Source: Clostridia bacterium (lineage in GTDB: Bacteria > Bacillota > Clostridia > Oscillospirales > Acutalibacteraceae). Taken from it: 64,000 nucleotides of DNA. This document shows positions 7,721 to 15,965 of the stretch, piece by piece (position 1 is the first letter of the stretch; every line of letters begins with the position of its first letter). The notes beneath the pieces are model-generated. The model worked only from the letters and a program-made list of their open reading frames with translations. It was not told the origin of the DNA and made no database searches. Position numbers and translations under genes: made by a program. The stretch is taken from positions 16,526-80,525 of the forward strand of contig JAFQSY010000004.1 of NCBI GenBank assembly GCA_017409265.1. Reading direction: 5' to 3'.

Positions 7721-7749
7721 ATTGTAGCGAACGTACGTTCGTTTGTCAA
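7721..7749 (-). promoter_or_regulatory. Sigma-A promoter of the sigma/XRE-type operon
   Basis: On the minus strand TTGACA (7744-7749), exactly 17 bases, then TACAAT (7721-7726). This is close to consensus and should be strong when free of repressor. The whole spacer is occupied by the SOS box. Confidence 0.85.
7728..7741. promoter_or_regulatory. SOS (LexA/DinR) box
   Basis: CGAACGTACGTTCG is a perfect 14-base palindrome and fits the Gram-positive LexA box CGAACRNRYGTTYG at every defined position. It lies between the -35 and -10 elements of the minus-strand promoter, an ideal repressor position. The matching is seen directly; LexA binding is inferred. Confidence 0.85.
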
Positions 7750-7778
7750 GGGATAAATTTAAATTTTTTGAAATTTGC

Positions 7779-7806
7779 TTGACATTTATAATAGTTATGC
7801 TAATAT
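7779..7806 (+). promoter_or_regulatory. Promoter and operator 2 of the S24 repressor gene
   Basis: TTGACA (7779-7784), a 16-base spacer and TAATAT (7801-7806). The second candidate operator, AATAG-TTATG-CTAAT, spans 7790-7804 and overlaps the -10. Autoregulation of the repressor is the simplest reading. Confidence 0.65.
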
Positions 7807-7843
7807 TAGACTTGTATCGAGAATATTAATCGGAGTTGATAAA

Positions 7844-8392
7844 ATGAACATCATAAGAGAGTTGAGAAAGCAAAAAGGATTGTCTCAAAAAGAGCTTGCA
7901 GACGCATGCTGCGTTCATCAGACAGCGGTCAGCCAATGGGAAAAAGGACGGACCGCACCCGATATAAACAGTCTGAAAATGCTTTCTGCCATTCTCGGAG
8001 TATCAGTTGAAACACTCATAGGTTGCGAAAAGCCGAAGGACGAAAACAAAATTCAAGGCTTCGACCGCATCAATGCCGAGGATGCTTCGCAAAAGCTTGG
8101 CAGAAGCGAATATTTCGCCCTTATCGTTACAGATGACAGCATGTCACCCACAATGCAAATCGGCGACACCGTTATAATCAGTCGAAGCAAGGAAATCATA
8201 AACGGCGATATTGCTGCCGTTGCAATCGGTGACAGCGATGTTACAATGAAAAGAATAATAAAAAAAGACACAAGCATGATGCTTGTGCCTGAAAATCCGG
8301 CATATGAACCGTCAGTCTTTACTTACAGCGAAATCGCAACGCTGCCGGTCACCATTCTCGGAAGAATTATTGAATTAAGAAGAAAGTTTTAA
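7844..8392 (+). CDS. XRE-family repressor with S24 (LexA/CI-like) peptidase domain
   Basis: 182 residues. An XRE helix-turn-helix (LSQKELADACCVHQTAVSQWEKGR, residues 13-36) is joined to an S24 peptidase-like domain. The catalytic pair of the LexA/CI fold is present: Ser99 in DDSMSP and Lys136 in VTMKRI. No clear Ala-Gly or Cys-Gly cleavage site is seen in the linker, so self-cleavage is possible but unproved. It is not LexA itself, whose N-terminal domain is different; CI, HdiR and ImmR-like repressors are the nearest match. The start was chosen at a CGGAG site; an upstream in-frame ATG would overlap the promoter. It diverges from the sigma/XRE-type operon and overlaps the S41 gene tail by 4 bases. 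Confidence 0.88.
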   Translation: MNIIRELRKQKGLSQKELADACCVHQTAVSQWEKGRTAPDINSLKMLSAILGVSVETLIGCEKPKDENKIQGFDRINAEDASQKLGRSEYFALIVTDDSMSPTMQIGDTVIISRSKEIINGDIAAVAIGDSDVTMKRIIKKDTSMMLVPENPAYEPSVFTYSEIATLPVTILGRIIELRRKF

Positions 8393-9594
8393 GATGCCAG
8401 CATATTCAATGCAGTTGAGAGCTGATTATCCTCTTCAGCGGTAAGCAACCCGAGGTTTGCGGTATAACCTGCATTAAGAGTTACCTCAACGGTAGGCATT
8501 ATTCCCGTTCCGTTATAAACAGCCGCCGCACCGCCCTTGGGTTCGACAAGCGCAACCGTCAACAGAACCGCACCGCCGTCTTCAAGTGTGAAAAGTTCCT
8601 GCATTGTTCCGATACCTGCCGTTTTTGTTCCGACAATCTGTGCCTGACTGATATCACGAAGGTCACACGCAAAAAGCTCTGCAGGTCCGCTTGTTGTGCT
8701 GTTAACGAGAACTACAAACGGCATTGTGATGCTGTAATTCTCCGCGGTATAAACCTTATTTTTATAAACGTTTCCGTCCTTGCCCTTGGCAACGGCGATA
8801 TTATCCGAAATTGCAGGGACGATAACATCAATTACCTGCGCAGCAAAATCAATCGTTCCGCTGTAAGTGTTGCGGACATCAAAAATCATGCTTTCTGCGC
8901 CCTGCTCAATCAGCTTTTCTGCCGTCTCCTTAAATTCGGAGGCGGTATTTTTATAAAATCCGTTAATTTTGATGTAACCGACGTTGCTTTCAAGTCTGCC
9001 GCTGACACTCGGAATGGAAAATCCGGTCATAGGCTCAACCGTCTTTGTTTCACCGTCACGCTCATATTCAACCTGAACAGCCGAAAGCATCGAACCGTAA
9101 AGCTTTGCGTTCATCTGCGAATAGTTTGCCATTGTAACGGCTGTATTATCAACCGCTGTTATAACATCAAGCGCCTTAAGCCCTGCCTTTTCTGCAGGCG
9201 AGCCCTCATATACATGGGTTATAACAAAGCTGCCTTTCTGATAATCGTATGCCGTTTCAACGCCGATACCCGTAAGACCGCCTTCCATAACAGCGGTATA
9301 CTCGGCATAATCCGAGGCATTGAGATAAGCGCTGTTATAATCGCCGAGGCCCTCAACATAACCGTTGACAAGAGCGGCATTCAGCCTGCTCTGCTCAACA
9401 TCGGTGCCGTAGAAATAGTTGTTTACTATTCCGCTGATTTCTTCAAGCGATTCATAGGTCTGCGAGCGCTGGGAAATATTGCCGATTATTCCGTTATAAA
9501 TCTGCTTTGAAACAACCATTGTTACCGCAAAGGTTGCAGTTATTGAAATAATTATTAATGAAATACACAGACCGAGTGAAATCTTTTTATTCAT
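8389..9594 (-). CDS. S41 (CtpA-like) peptidase homologue, probably inactive
   Basis: 401 residues: a membrane anchor or uncleaved signal (about 6-28), a PDZ domain (about 105-190) and an S41 peptidase domain. Active C-terminal processing proteases have a Ser in SASASE and a Lys in TFGKGxxQ. Here the first motif reads TTSGPAE, and the second reads TAGIGTMQ with Ile328 at the Lys position. The DNA there codes plainly for Ile (ATC), so this is not a misread frame. It sits last in the ftsE-ftsX-LytM gene row, after a terminator-like stem-loop, so expression may depend on read-through. Likely a scaffold or regulator of envelope proteolysis or division; function is inferred from position. Confidence 0.8.
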   Translation of the reverse strand: MNKKISLGLCISLIIISITATFAVTMVVSKQIYNGIIGNISQRSQTYESLEEISGIVNNYFYGTDVEQSRLNAALVNGYVEGLGDYNSAYLNASDYAEYTAVMEGGLTGIGVETAYDYQKGSFVITHVYEGSPAEKAGLKALDVITAVDNTAVTMANYSQMNAKLYGSMLSAVQVEYERDGETKTVEPMTGFSIPSVSGRLESNVGYIKINGFYKNTASEFKETAEKLIEQGAESMIFDVRNTYSGTIDFAAQVIDVIVPAISDNIAVAKGKDGNVYKNKVYTAENYSITMPFVVLVNSTTSGPAELFACDLRDISQAQIVGTKTAGIGTMQELFTLEDGGAVLLTVALVEPKGGAAAVYNGTGIMPTVEVTLNAGYTANLGLLTAEEDNQLSTALNMLAS

Positions 9595-9614
9595 ATCCGT
9601 CCGTCCTTTCTTTT

Positions 9615-9638
9615 GAAAAAAGGCGGCATTCCGCCGCC
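9615..9638 (-). terminator. Stem-loop terminator after the LytM factor
   Basis: GGCGGC-ATTCC-GCCGCC with a T-run (TTTTTT) on the minus strand. It falls between the LytM gene stop and the S41 gene start, leaving only about 20 bases before the S41 gene, too short for a normal promoter. Confidence 0.75.
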
Positions 9639-9652
9639 CTTTTATTCTTTTT

Positions 9653-11050
9653 TTACGGCTTTGAAACGTAATTCAGCGGATTAACTCTGCTGACCGAACC
9701 GTCTGACTTTTTGATTCTTACCTCAAAATGAAGGTGAGGTCCGGTTGTATTACCGGTATCGCCGATTTCGCCGATTTTTTCGCCCTTCTGAACTATATCG
9801 CCCTTGCTGACAAAAAGTCGCTTTGCATGAGCATAAAGGGTATGTTTACCGTCGCCATGGTCAATGATACAATAATTGCCGAAACCGGAATTCCAGTTGC
9901 CGTCATTATAAGCGAGAATAACTTCTCCGCCCTGCGCCGCATAGAAAGGCTCGCCGTAAGAATAACTCTTACCGTTTGAGTCTCTTGTGCCGCCGCTTGC
10001 GCCGACAACACAGATATCAATTCCCCAGTGAGCGCCGCCGTTGGGATATGAAGGATAACCCGCAGTTACGGTTGTCTTGCCCTTAACGGGCCACATCATC
10101 TCGCCGTCATTATTATACTCCTCGTCGGGAACATCATTTTCTGTTGAACCCTGACTCTTGATAACTGCTTCAATTTCAGCTTCAAGAGCCGCACGCTCTG
10201 CCTCCTGACGCTTGATGGCGGCCTTATAAGCATCGCTGTCTTTATCGAGGTCATCAAGAAGATACTTAACCTCATCCTTTTTATCGGTAACGTTATTCTT
10301 CTTTTTCTGCTGCGCGCTCATGTTGCTTTCAAGGTCATCCTGCTTATCTGTCAGAGATACCATCTGGGTATCAAGCTCTGTTCTTTTGCCTTCAAGCGCT
10401 GCCTTCTGCGCTTCGCTTTCCTTCTGAAGCTCATTGAGCTGAACAAGCTTTTCGGAAAGCTCCGCGATAAGCTCATTATCGTTTTCCGAAACACGGGTCA
10501 CAAGCTCTTTTCTGGCAAAGAAAGATGAGATATCGCCGCTTGTCAGAAGCAATTCAAGGGTTGAGCCGCTGCCGCCCGACATATAATTCTCACGGATTCT
10601 TGCGAGAAGAAGCTCTTTTGTTTCAACCATAAGATTTTCGGTCGAAACCATCTGGGCTTCTATCTCTGCAATCTGTGCGTTGATTTTGTTGATATCTTTT
10701 GTTGTTAAGTCAATATCATACTGCAAATCATCAATATCTCCGTTGAGAATGCCGATGCTTTTATCAAGCAGGTCAATCTGCTCTTCGATACTGTCAATCT
10801 GCTTATTTAACTGATTGAGCTTCTGTTCGTTGGTTTTTATATCCTGCTCAACTTCATCAAGCTTTTCCTGATTTTCCTGAATTTCCTTTTCAATCTCTTC
10901 ATATCTGTTGTTAAGCTCTTCAAGAGATTTATCCTGCGCAAATGCAGAAATGGAATAAGGAATTGATGCGGAAGCAACGCATATAAGAGCCATCAGAAAA
11001 CAGAATATTCTTTTTTTAGCGCTGAATCTCTTAATCTTCAAGCTCCACAA
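9653..11050 (-). CDS. EnvC-like coiled-coil LytM/M23 murein hydrolase factor
   Basis: 465 residues: signal or membrane anchor (about 14-38), a long coiled coil (about 40-300, rich in E, K, Q, I and L heptads), then an M23 domain (about 330-460). The zinc motifs are complete (HWGID, LYAHAK, GPHLHFE), so unlike E. coli EnvC it may cut peptidoglycan itself. Proteins of this build are driven by the FtsEX transporter at the division site. It starts with TTG inside the end of ftsX (20-base overlap), which signals tight coupling; the exact start is uncertain. Regulated with ftsEX in one operon. Confidence 0.88.
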   Translation of the reverse strand: MWSLKIKRFSAKKRIFCFLMALICVASASIPYSISAFAQDKSLEELNNRYEEIEKEIQENQEKLDEVEQDIKTNEQKLNQLNKQIDSIEEQIDLLDKSIGILNGDIDDLQYDIDLTTKDINKINAQIAEIEAQMVSTENLMVETKELLLARIRENYMSGGSGSTLELLLTSGDISSFFARKELVTRVSENDNELIAELSEKLVQLNELQKESEAQKAALEGKRTELDTQMVSLTDKQDDLESNMSAQQKKKNNVTDKKDEVKYLLDDLDKDSDAYKAAIKRQEAERAALEAEIEAVIKSQGSTENDVPDEEYNNDGEMMWPVKGKTTVTAGYPSYPNGGAHWGIDICVVGASGGTRDSNGKSYSYGEPFYAAQGGEVILAYNDGNWNSGFGNYCIIDHGDGKHTLYAHAKRLFVSKGDIVQKGEKIGEIGDTGNTTGPHLHFEVRIKKSDGSVSRVNPLNYVSKP

Positions 11051-11951
11051 ACTTCCTTTCCTTAAGGTATTTTCTTATTGATGTTGCGCTGCCGAAAACA
11101 GCCGTAAATATGCCGATACCTACAAAAGCCGCAACAAGATAAGGTGCATAGTCAAGGAAATTGATTTGTTTTTCTCCCGTGCCGAAACTCGAGAGTACAG
11201 CGGTAAATGAGCTTAAGCCAAACTCATAAATACCCCAAACCGCCGCAAATGCAAGCAAGCCTGCAATAAGACCGATGATGATGCCTTCAATCATAAACGG
11301 CCAGCGGATAAACGAATTTGTTGCGCCGACACTCTTCATAATACTTATTTCTAGGCGGCGGCTGAACATGGTTACTTTAATTGTATTGGAAATAATGAAT
11401 AATGAAACGACAAGGAGCAAAGCTATCATACCAAGGCTGATATATGTTACGGAGTTTCTTATTCCCTCAAGCTGCCGTGCAAGAGTACTGTTTTCATAAA
11501 CGCGCTCTATTCCGCTTAACTGCTTGATTTGATTAACAACCTCTTCAAAGCCCTCCATGTTACTTATTGTTACTCTGTACGCATCGGGGAGCGGGTTTTC
11601 GTTAAGTCCGCTTAAATATTCCTTAAGCCCCTCATCAAGGTCCGAAAGGATTTCCTGATAAGCTGTTTCCTTGTCGATTTCTTCAACAAATGCAACATTC
11701 TCAAGTGAACGAAGGTCATTGCCGAGCTTTATATGCTCATAATCGGAAGCTTCCATGTCAACATAAACCATGATGACATTTTCGGATTCGATGCCCGAAA
11801 TGAAAGCCTCAATATTCACAAGAAGCATAAATGCAATACCGATGAGCATAAGGCAACTGAAAAGCACCGTTATTGATGCAACCGACATAAGCTTGTTGAC
11901 CTTAAGATTGCGGAAGCCCTCTTTGGTCAGATATCCTAAATTACCCATCAA
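11031..11951 (-). CDS. ftsX: Cell division ABC transporter permease FtsX
   Basis: 306 residues with the FtsX layout: one N-terminal transmembrane helix (about 20-45), a large extracellular loop (about 50-170) and three further helices. Working with FtsE, it passes ATP-driven shape changes across the membrane to switch on a peptidoglycan hydrolase, here the adjacent LytM protein. The sequence VGATNSFIRWPFMIEG near the second helix pair is typical of the family. It overlaps ftsE by 4 bases (ATGA) and the LytM gene by 20, indicating one translationally coupled operon. Confidence 0.93.
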   Translation of the reverse strand: MMGNLGYLTKEGFRNLKVNKLMSVASITVLFSCLMLIGIAFMLLVNIEAFISGIESENVIMVYVDMEASDYEHIKLGNDLRSLENVAFVEEIDKETAYQEILSDLDEGLKEYLSGLNENPLPDAYRVTISNMEGFEEVVNQIKQLSGIERVYENSTLARQLEGIRNSVTYISLGMIALLLVVSLFIISNTIKVTMFSRRLEISIMKSVGATNSFIRWPFMIEGIIIGLIAGLLAFAAVWGIYEFGLSSFTAVLSSFGTGEKQINFLDYAPYLVAAFVGIGIFTAVFGSATSIRKYLKERKFVELED

Positions 11952-12793
11952 TCCTCGCCTCCCGTCACATTGAAATCCTCCTGAACCTCAACGGGTTCGG
12001 AATCGCCCTGATAATCGGGAGACTGCCTGTCCTGTGCATATGCCGAATAATCCTCCTCGGGAGGAACAACATATTCATTTGAAATTTCGCTGACAGCATT
12101 GATATGTGAGGTTGCCGCTTCTCTTATAAGTGCTCCGCCGTCTGAAACAACAGTACCCTTGTCAAGAATAATGACACGCTTATCAAAACAGCGGACAAGG
12201 CTGTGCTCATGGGTAACCATGATAACTGTTGTTCCCGCTTCGTTAAGACGCATAAGCAAATCAACAATTTCATAGCTCATCTGCGGGTCAACGTTACCCG
12301 TGGGCTCGTCAGCAATAATGATTTCCGCATTGTTGGCAAGTGCTCTTGCGAGAGCAACTCTCTGCTGCTCGCCGCCCGAAAGCTCCTGCGGATAGTTCCT
12401 TGCCTTTTCGTTAAGACCCATAAGACTCAGAACATAGGGAACTCTTCTGCGGATTTTCTTTTCTTTTGTTCCGATAACACGCATTGCGAATGCAACATTA
12501 TCAAAAACGGTCATATTGGGAATGAGTCTGAAATCCTGAAAAACGATGCCGAGTCTGCGGCGGAATTTCGGGATATCTCTCTTCTTTATCTTTGTTAAAT
12601 CTATATCATCAACGGTTATGCTGCCCGACGAAGGTACTTCTTCTCTCATCATAAGCTTGAGGAAGGTGCTCTTACCTGCGCCCGACGAACCGACAACAAA
12701 AACAAACTCGCCTTTGTCGATGGTGAGATTTATATCTTTTAAAGCATGAGTACCGTTATCATACTTTTTAGATACATTGGTAAATTGAATCAC
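11948..12793 (-). CDS. ftsE: Cell division ABC transporter ATPase FtsE, with acidic tail
   Basis: 281 residues. Walker A GSSGAGKST (35-43), signature LSGGEQQR, Walker B IIIADEPT and the His switch VTHEH are all intact. It powers FtsX at the inner face of the membrane. Most FtsE proteins end near residue 220-230; here about 50 extra residues follow, rich in Asp, Glu, Pro, Gln and Tyr (for example VVPPEEDYSAYAQDRQ), probably disordered. The extension is in frame with no sign of frameshift. A GTG start is used. The gene follows the CdaR-like regulator by 64 bases on the same strand. Confidence 0.92.
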   Translation of the reverse strand: MIQFTNVSKKYDNGTHALKDINLTIDKGEFVFVVGSSGAGKSTFLKLMMREEVPSSGSITVDDIDLTKIKKRDIPKFRRRLGIVFQDFRLIPNMTVFDNVAFAMRVIGTKEKKIRRRVPYVLSLMGLNEKARNYPQELSGGEQQRVALARALANNAEIIIADEPTGNVDPQMSYEIVDLLMRLNEAGTTVIMVTHEHSLVRCFDKRVIILDKGTVVSDGGALIREAATSHINAVSEISNEYVVPPEEDYSAYAQDRQSPDYQGDSEPVEVQEDFNVTGGED

Positions 12794-12857
12794 AGTATCA
12801 TATCCTTAATATTTTTCATTAGATATCGAAACATGATTTGTAACAGCGGTTCTGATA

Positions 12858-13940
12858 TTAATACTTGACCGGCTTTGCATCAAGATACTTCTTGACCATA
12901 AGTGCTACTTTGAATACAATTGCATCGTCAAACTCTCTCAAGTCAAGACCTGTGAGCTTCTTGATTTTCTCAAGTCTGTAAACAAGAGTATTTCTGTGAA
13001 CAAAAAGCTTTCTTGAGGTTTCCGAAACGTTGAGGTTATTTTCAAAGAAACGCTGGATTGTAAATAATGTTTCGTGGTCAAGGCTGTCGATTGAGCCTCT
13101 TTTGAATACTTCGCGAAGAAACATATCGCAAAGAGTTGTGGGCAGCTGATAAATAAGTCGGGCAATACCGAGATTATCATAGCTGACGATTGTTTTTTCA
13201 GTATCAAACACCTTGCCGACTTCAAGAGCAATCTGTGCCTCCTTGAATGAACGTGCAAGGTCCTTTATACCCTCGATTGTTGTACCAATGCCGACAAGGA
13301 CATGGGTATAAAGCTCGGTGCTCAATGAATCGGAAATTGAGCGTGCAAGCTTTTCAAGGTCTTTGGTTTCAATATTGCTCTTGACTTCTTTAACAATGGC
13401 AATATCATTCTCGTTGATATTGATAACAAAATCCTTACTCTTGTCAGGGAAAAGATTCTGAACCGTATCAAAAACTGCAGCATCGTTATGGTCGGTTATT
13501 CTTATAAGAAGAACAACTCTTGTTGCCTCCGAGTTAAAGCGGAGCTCTCTTGATTTAAGATAGATATCGCCGGGGAGTATGTTATCAAGAATTACGTTTT
13601 TAATGAAATTGCCCCTGTCAAACTTCTCTTCATAATACTGTTTAAGATTTTCAAGAGAAACACAGCAAACAGCCGCAAATCTGCCTGCAAGTTCGTCCGT
13701 ACCTTCAACAAAAACCGCATATTCGGTCTGAATATGTGAACCAAAATTGCAGAAAGTATTTCCGTTGATATAATGGAGCTCGTTATCCGCAAAAACATCG
13801 CCTGCAGTTGAAATAACCTCGCCGATTTTGCTAAGCTCACTGCATGCGATAATCGTTCCTGTTTCGTCAATGACACCCAGAGTTCTGCCGACAGCATCTC
13901 TCATCTGATGGACTAAACCCTGAAAAATTCTGTTTGACAT
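12858..13940 (-). CDS. CdaR/PucR-family transcriptional regulator
   Basis: 360 residues. The N-terminal part (about 1-130, IFQGLVHQMRDAVGRTLGVID) resembles the diacid-recognition sensor domain of CdaR; the middle has a GGDEF-like CdaR domain (about 140-270); the C-terminus is a PucR helix-turn-helix (NLNVSETSRKLFVHRNTLVYRLEKI). Members sense small carboxylates such as sugar acids and activate catabolic genes, but no such genes are adjacent; it precedes ftsE instead. Whether it controls division genes or merely lies beside them cannot be told from sequence. A GAGGGG site precedes the ATG start. Confidence 0.85.
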   Translation of the reverse strand: MSNRIFQGLVHQMRDAVGRTLGVIDETGTIIACSELSKIGEVISTAGDVFADNELHYINGNTFCNFGSHIQTEYAVFVEGTDELAGRFAAVCCVSLENLKQYYEEKFDRGNFIKNVILDNILPGDIYLKSRELRFNSEATRVVLLIRITDHNDAAVFDTVQNLFPDKSKDFVININENDIAIVKEVKSNIETKDLEKLARSISDSLSTELYTHVLVGIGTTIEGIKDLARSFKEAQIALEVGKVFDTEKTIVSYDNLGIARLIYQLPTTLCDMFLREVFKRGSIDSLDHETLFTIQRFFENNLNVSETSRKLFVHRNTLVYRLEKIKKLTGLDLREFDDAIVFKVALMVKKYLDAKPVKY

Positions 13941-14498
13941 AATTATTACCCCTCATCTGATTTGTTTTAACATCTTAATGAATTTATACAAAATGACCAT
14001 TGGGACATCTACATTTTACACAATAAAGAGTTTTTTTGCAATAGAAATATTCGGTTTTTTTCAATATTTTTTTGAATTTATTGTGAATTTTGCTCTGTTT
14101 TTATGCTTTTTAAACAAATTTTTTCTTTTTTCAGTCAGCAAAAACCGTTTGTGAAACTTTTTCAGCCTTAAAGCAGGCTTTTGTTACAATAGCACATTTA
14201 ACAATTACTTTATTTGTTAATAATTCCCAAAACAAGGCAGAATATTTTAAATCAGCAATCAAATCAGGCAGAAAACTTGGTCAAAAACACTCTGTTCTTT
14301 TCGCATAAATCAGAGCTGTTGTTTTTGTGCATTTTTACAGTAAAAGTTCAGATTTTTACTGTATATATACGGCTGAAAAAACGGCATACTACATTTGTGA
14401 GAAGCTTCGTATTTAAATCTTTTGGCAAATAAATTAAAAAATTTCAAAAATATTACGAAAAATCAACAAAATTATGACATATTTTTTTAATAAAAGTC
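13941..14498. other. AT-rich intergenic region, no gene seen
   Basis: A long A/T-rich stretch between two divergent genes. A short plus-strand frame at 14214-14432 has no ribosome site and low-complexity content, so it was not called. It holds a 10-bp inverted repeat, TACAGTAAAA/TTTTACTGTA (14336-14363, 8-base loop). Nothing else recognisable was found. Confidence 0.5.
14336..14363. repeat. Inverted repeat in the cdaR-murA intergenic region
   Basis: TACAGTAAAA and TTTTACTGTA, 10-bp arms separated by 8 bases. It could be an operator or a small hairpin; no T-run or promoter is attached to it. Confidence 0.4.
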
Positions 14499-14527
14499 TT
14501 TTCAAAACAAAAAAAAGGTGATATAAT
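14499..14527 (+). promoter_or_regulatory. Extended -10 promoter of murA
   Basis: TTTTCA, a 17-base spacer and TATAAT, with TG at the extended -10 position (TGATATAAT). It leaves a 5' leader of about 60 bases before the TTG start. Confidence 0.7.
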
Positions 14528-14595
14528 TCTTGTATCTGTGAATTTGATAATCACTATATATAGTTACAATATACAACATGAAAGAGGGAGAACCT

Positions 14596-15888
14596 TTGGA
14601 AAAAATAATTATCAACGGCGGCACTCCCCTGCACGGCGAGGTTGAAATCAGCGGAGCCAAAAATGCCGCTCTTGCAATTATTCCCGCAGCGATTCTTTCG
14701 CAGGATGTGTGCGTAATTGAAAATCTTCCCTGCTCTATCAGCGACATCGTCTACATGATGAAGATTTTAAAGCAAATCGGTGCACAGCTCAAGGTTATAA
14801 ATAAGAACACTATCGAAATAGATTCGCGCCATGTCAATTCCTATGTTATTTCCCACGACATGACAAAACATCTGCGTGCGTCATATTATTTTATCGGCGC
14901 TCTTCTCGGAAGATTTTCGAGAGCAATGGTTTCAATGCCCGGCGGCTGCTACCTCGGTCCGAGACCCATTGACCAGCATATCAAGGGCTTTGAACTTCTC
15001 GGCGCAACGGTTTCGGTTGACGATAACGCTATTGTCAACGCAAAGGCGGACAAGCTTATCGGAAGCCCGATTTATCTTGATATGGTTTCCGTCGGCGCAA
15101 CGGTCAATATTCTCCTTGCCGCTGTTAAAGCAAAGGGGCTTACCGTTATTGAAAACGCTGCAAAAGAGCCTCATATCGTTGACCTCGCAAACTTCCTTAA
15201 CTCAATGGGTGCTGATGTCAGAGGCGCAGGCACTGATGTTATTAAAATCCGAGGTGTTGAGCAGCTCCACGGCTGCACATATTCGATTATTCCCGACCAG
15301 ATTGAAGCAGGAACTTTTATGGTTGCTGCTGCCGCAACAAAGGGCGATGTGCTTATAAAAAATGTCATCCCCAAGCACCTTGAATCAATCTCAAAGAAGC
15401 TTATCGAATGCGGCGCTGAAGTTGAAGAATTTGACGATGCGGTCAGAGTTTCTCTTTCACAGCGTCCCGAAAAATGCAACATCAAAACCATGCCGCATCC
15501 CGGTTTCCCGACTGATATGCAGCCCCAGTTTGCAGTTCTCCTTGCTCTCGCTGACGGAACAAGCATAATTTCCGAAAGTGTGTGGTCAAACCGCTTTAAA
15601 TACACGGAGCAGCTCAACCGCATGGGTGCAAACATCAAGGCCGACGGTCAGCTCGCAGTTGTTCAGGGAGTTGAAAATCTCAAGGGTGCTCCCGTTAAAG
15701 CAGACGACCTTCGCGCAGGTGCGGCAATGCTTATCGCAGGTGCTGCCGCAAACGGCACAACCGAAATCGAGGACATCTATCATATCGACAGAGGATATGA
15801 AGAGGTTGTTGAAAAATTCAAAGGCATCGGCGCAGACATAAAAAGAGTTTACTGCCCTGACCCCAATGCTTTGACAGATGTAGGTTAA
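14596..15888 (+). CDS. murA: UDP-N-acetylglucosamine 1-carboxyvinyltransferase
   Basis: 430 residues. MurA transfers enolpyruvate from PEP to UDP-GlcNAc, the first committed step of peptidoglycan synthesis, in the cytoplasm. The catalytic loop PGGCYLGPRPIDQH carries Cys118, the residue that fosfomycin attacks (Cys115 in E. coli), so the enzyme should be sensitive. The N-terminal GGTPLHGEVEISGAKNAAL segment is typical. TTG was chosen as start because GAGGGAG lies 5 bases before it; the in-frame ATG at 14578 precedes this site. It heads a run of cell-wall and RNA-modification genes. Confidence 0.95.
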   Translation: MEKIIINGGTPLHGEVEISGAKNAALAIIPAAILSQDVCVIENLPCSISDIVYMMKILKQIGAQLKVINKNTIEIDSRHVNSYVISHDMTKHLRASYYFIGALLGRFSRAMVSMPGGCYLGPRPIDQHIKGFELLGATVSVDDNAIVNAKADKLIGSPIYLDMVSVGATVNILLAAVKAKGLTVIENAAKEPHIVDLANFLNSMGADVRGAGTDVIKIRGVEQLHGCTYSIIPDQIEAGTFMVAAAATKGDVLIKNVIPKHLESISKKLIECGAEVEEFDDAVRVSLSQRPEKCNIKTMPHPGFPTDMQPQFAVLLALADGTSIISESVWSNRFKYTEQLNRMGANIKADGQLAVVQGVENLKGAPVKADDLRAGAAMLIAGAAANGTTEIEDIYHIDRGYEEVVEKFKGIGADIKRVYCPDPNALTDVG

Positions 15889-15914
15889 TTTCGTATATAT
15901 AATGTATATAATCT

Positions 15915-15942
15915 AAGGGCTGCTCTTTCAAGAACAGCCCTT
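15915..15942 (+). terminator. Stem-loop after murA
   Basis: AAGGGCTG pairs with CAGCCCTT, and TCTT with AAGA inside, leaving a 2-base loop. No T-run follows on the plus strand, so it may be a weak terminator or a processing site between murA and walJ. Confidence 0.45.
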
Positions 15943-15965
15943 AACTAATGTTGAAAGGTATTTCT

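Noticed and set aside
7844-8392. The S24 protein as LexA itself
   Set aside because: Its N-terminal domain is XRE type, not the LexA winged helix, and no LexA-typical start sequence is seen.
14214-14432. Possible small protein in the cdaR-murA gap
   Set aside because: AT-rich, no ribosome site, composition like random translation of intergenic DNA.
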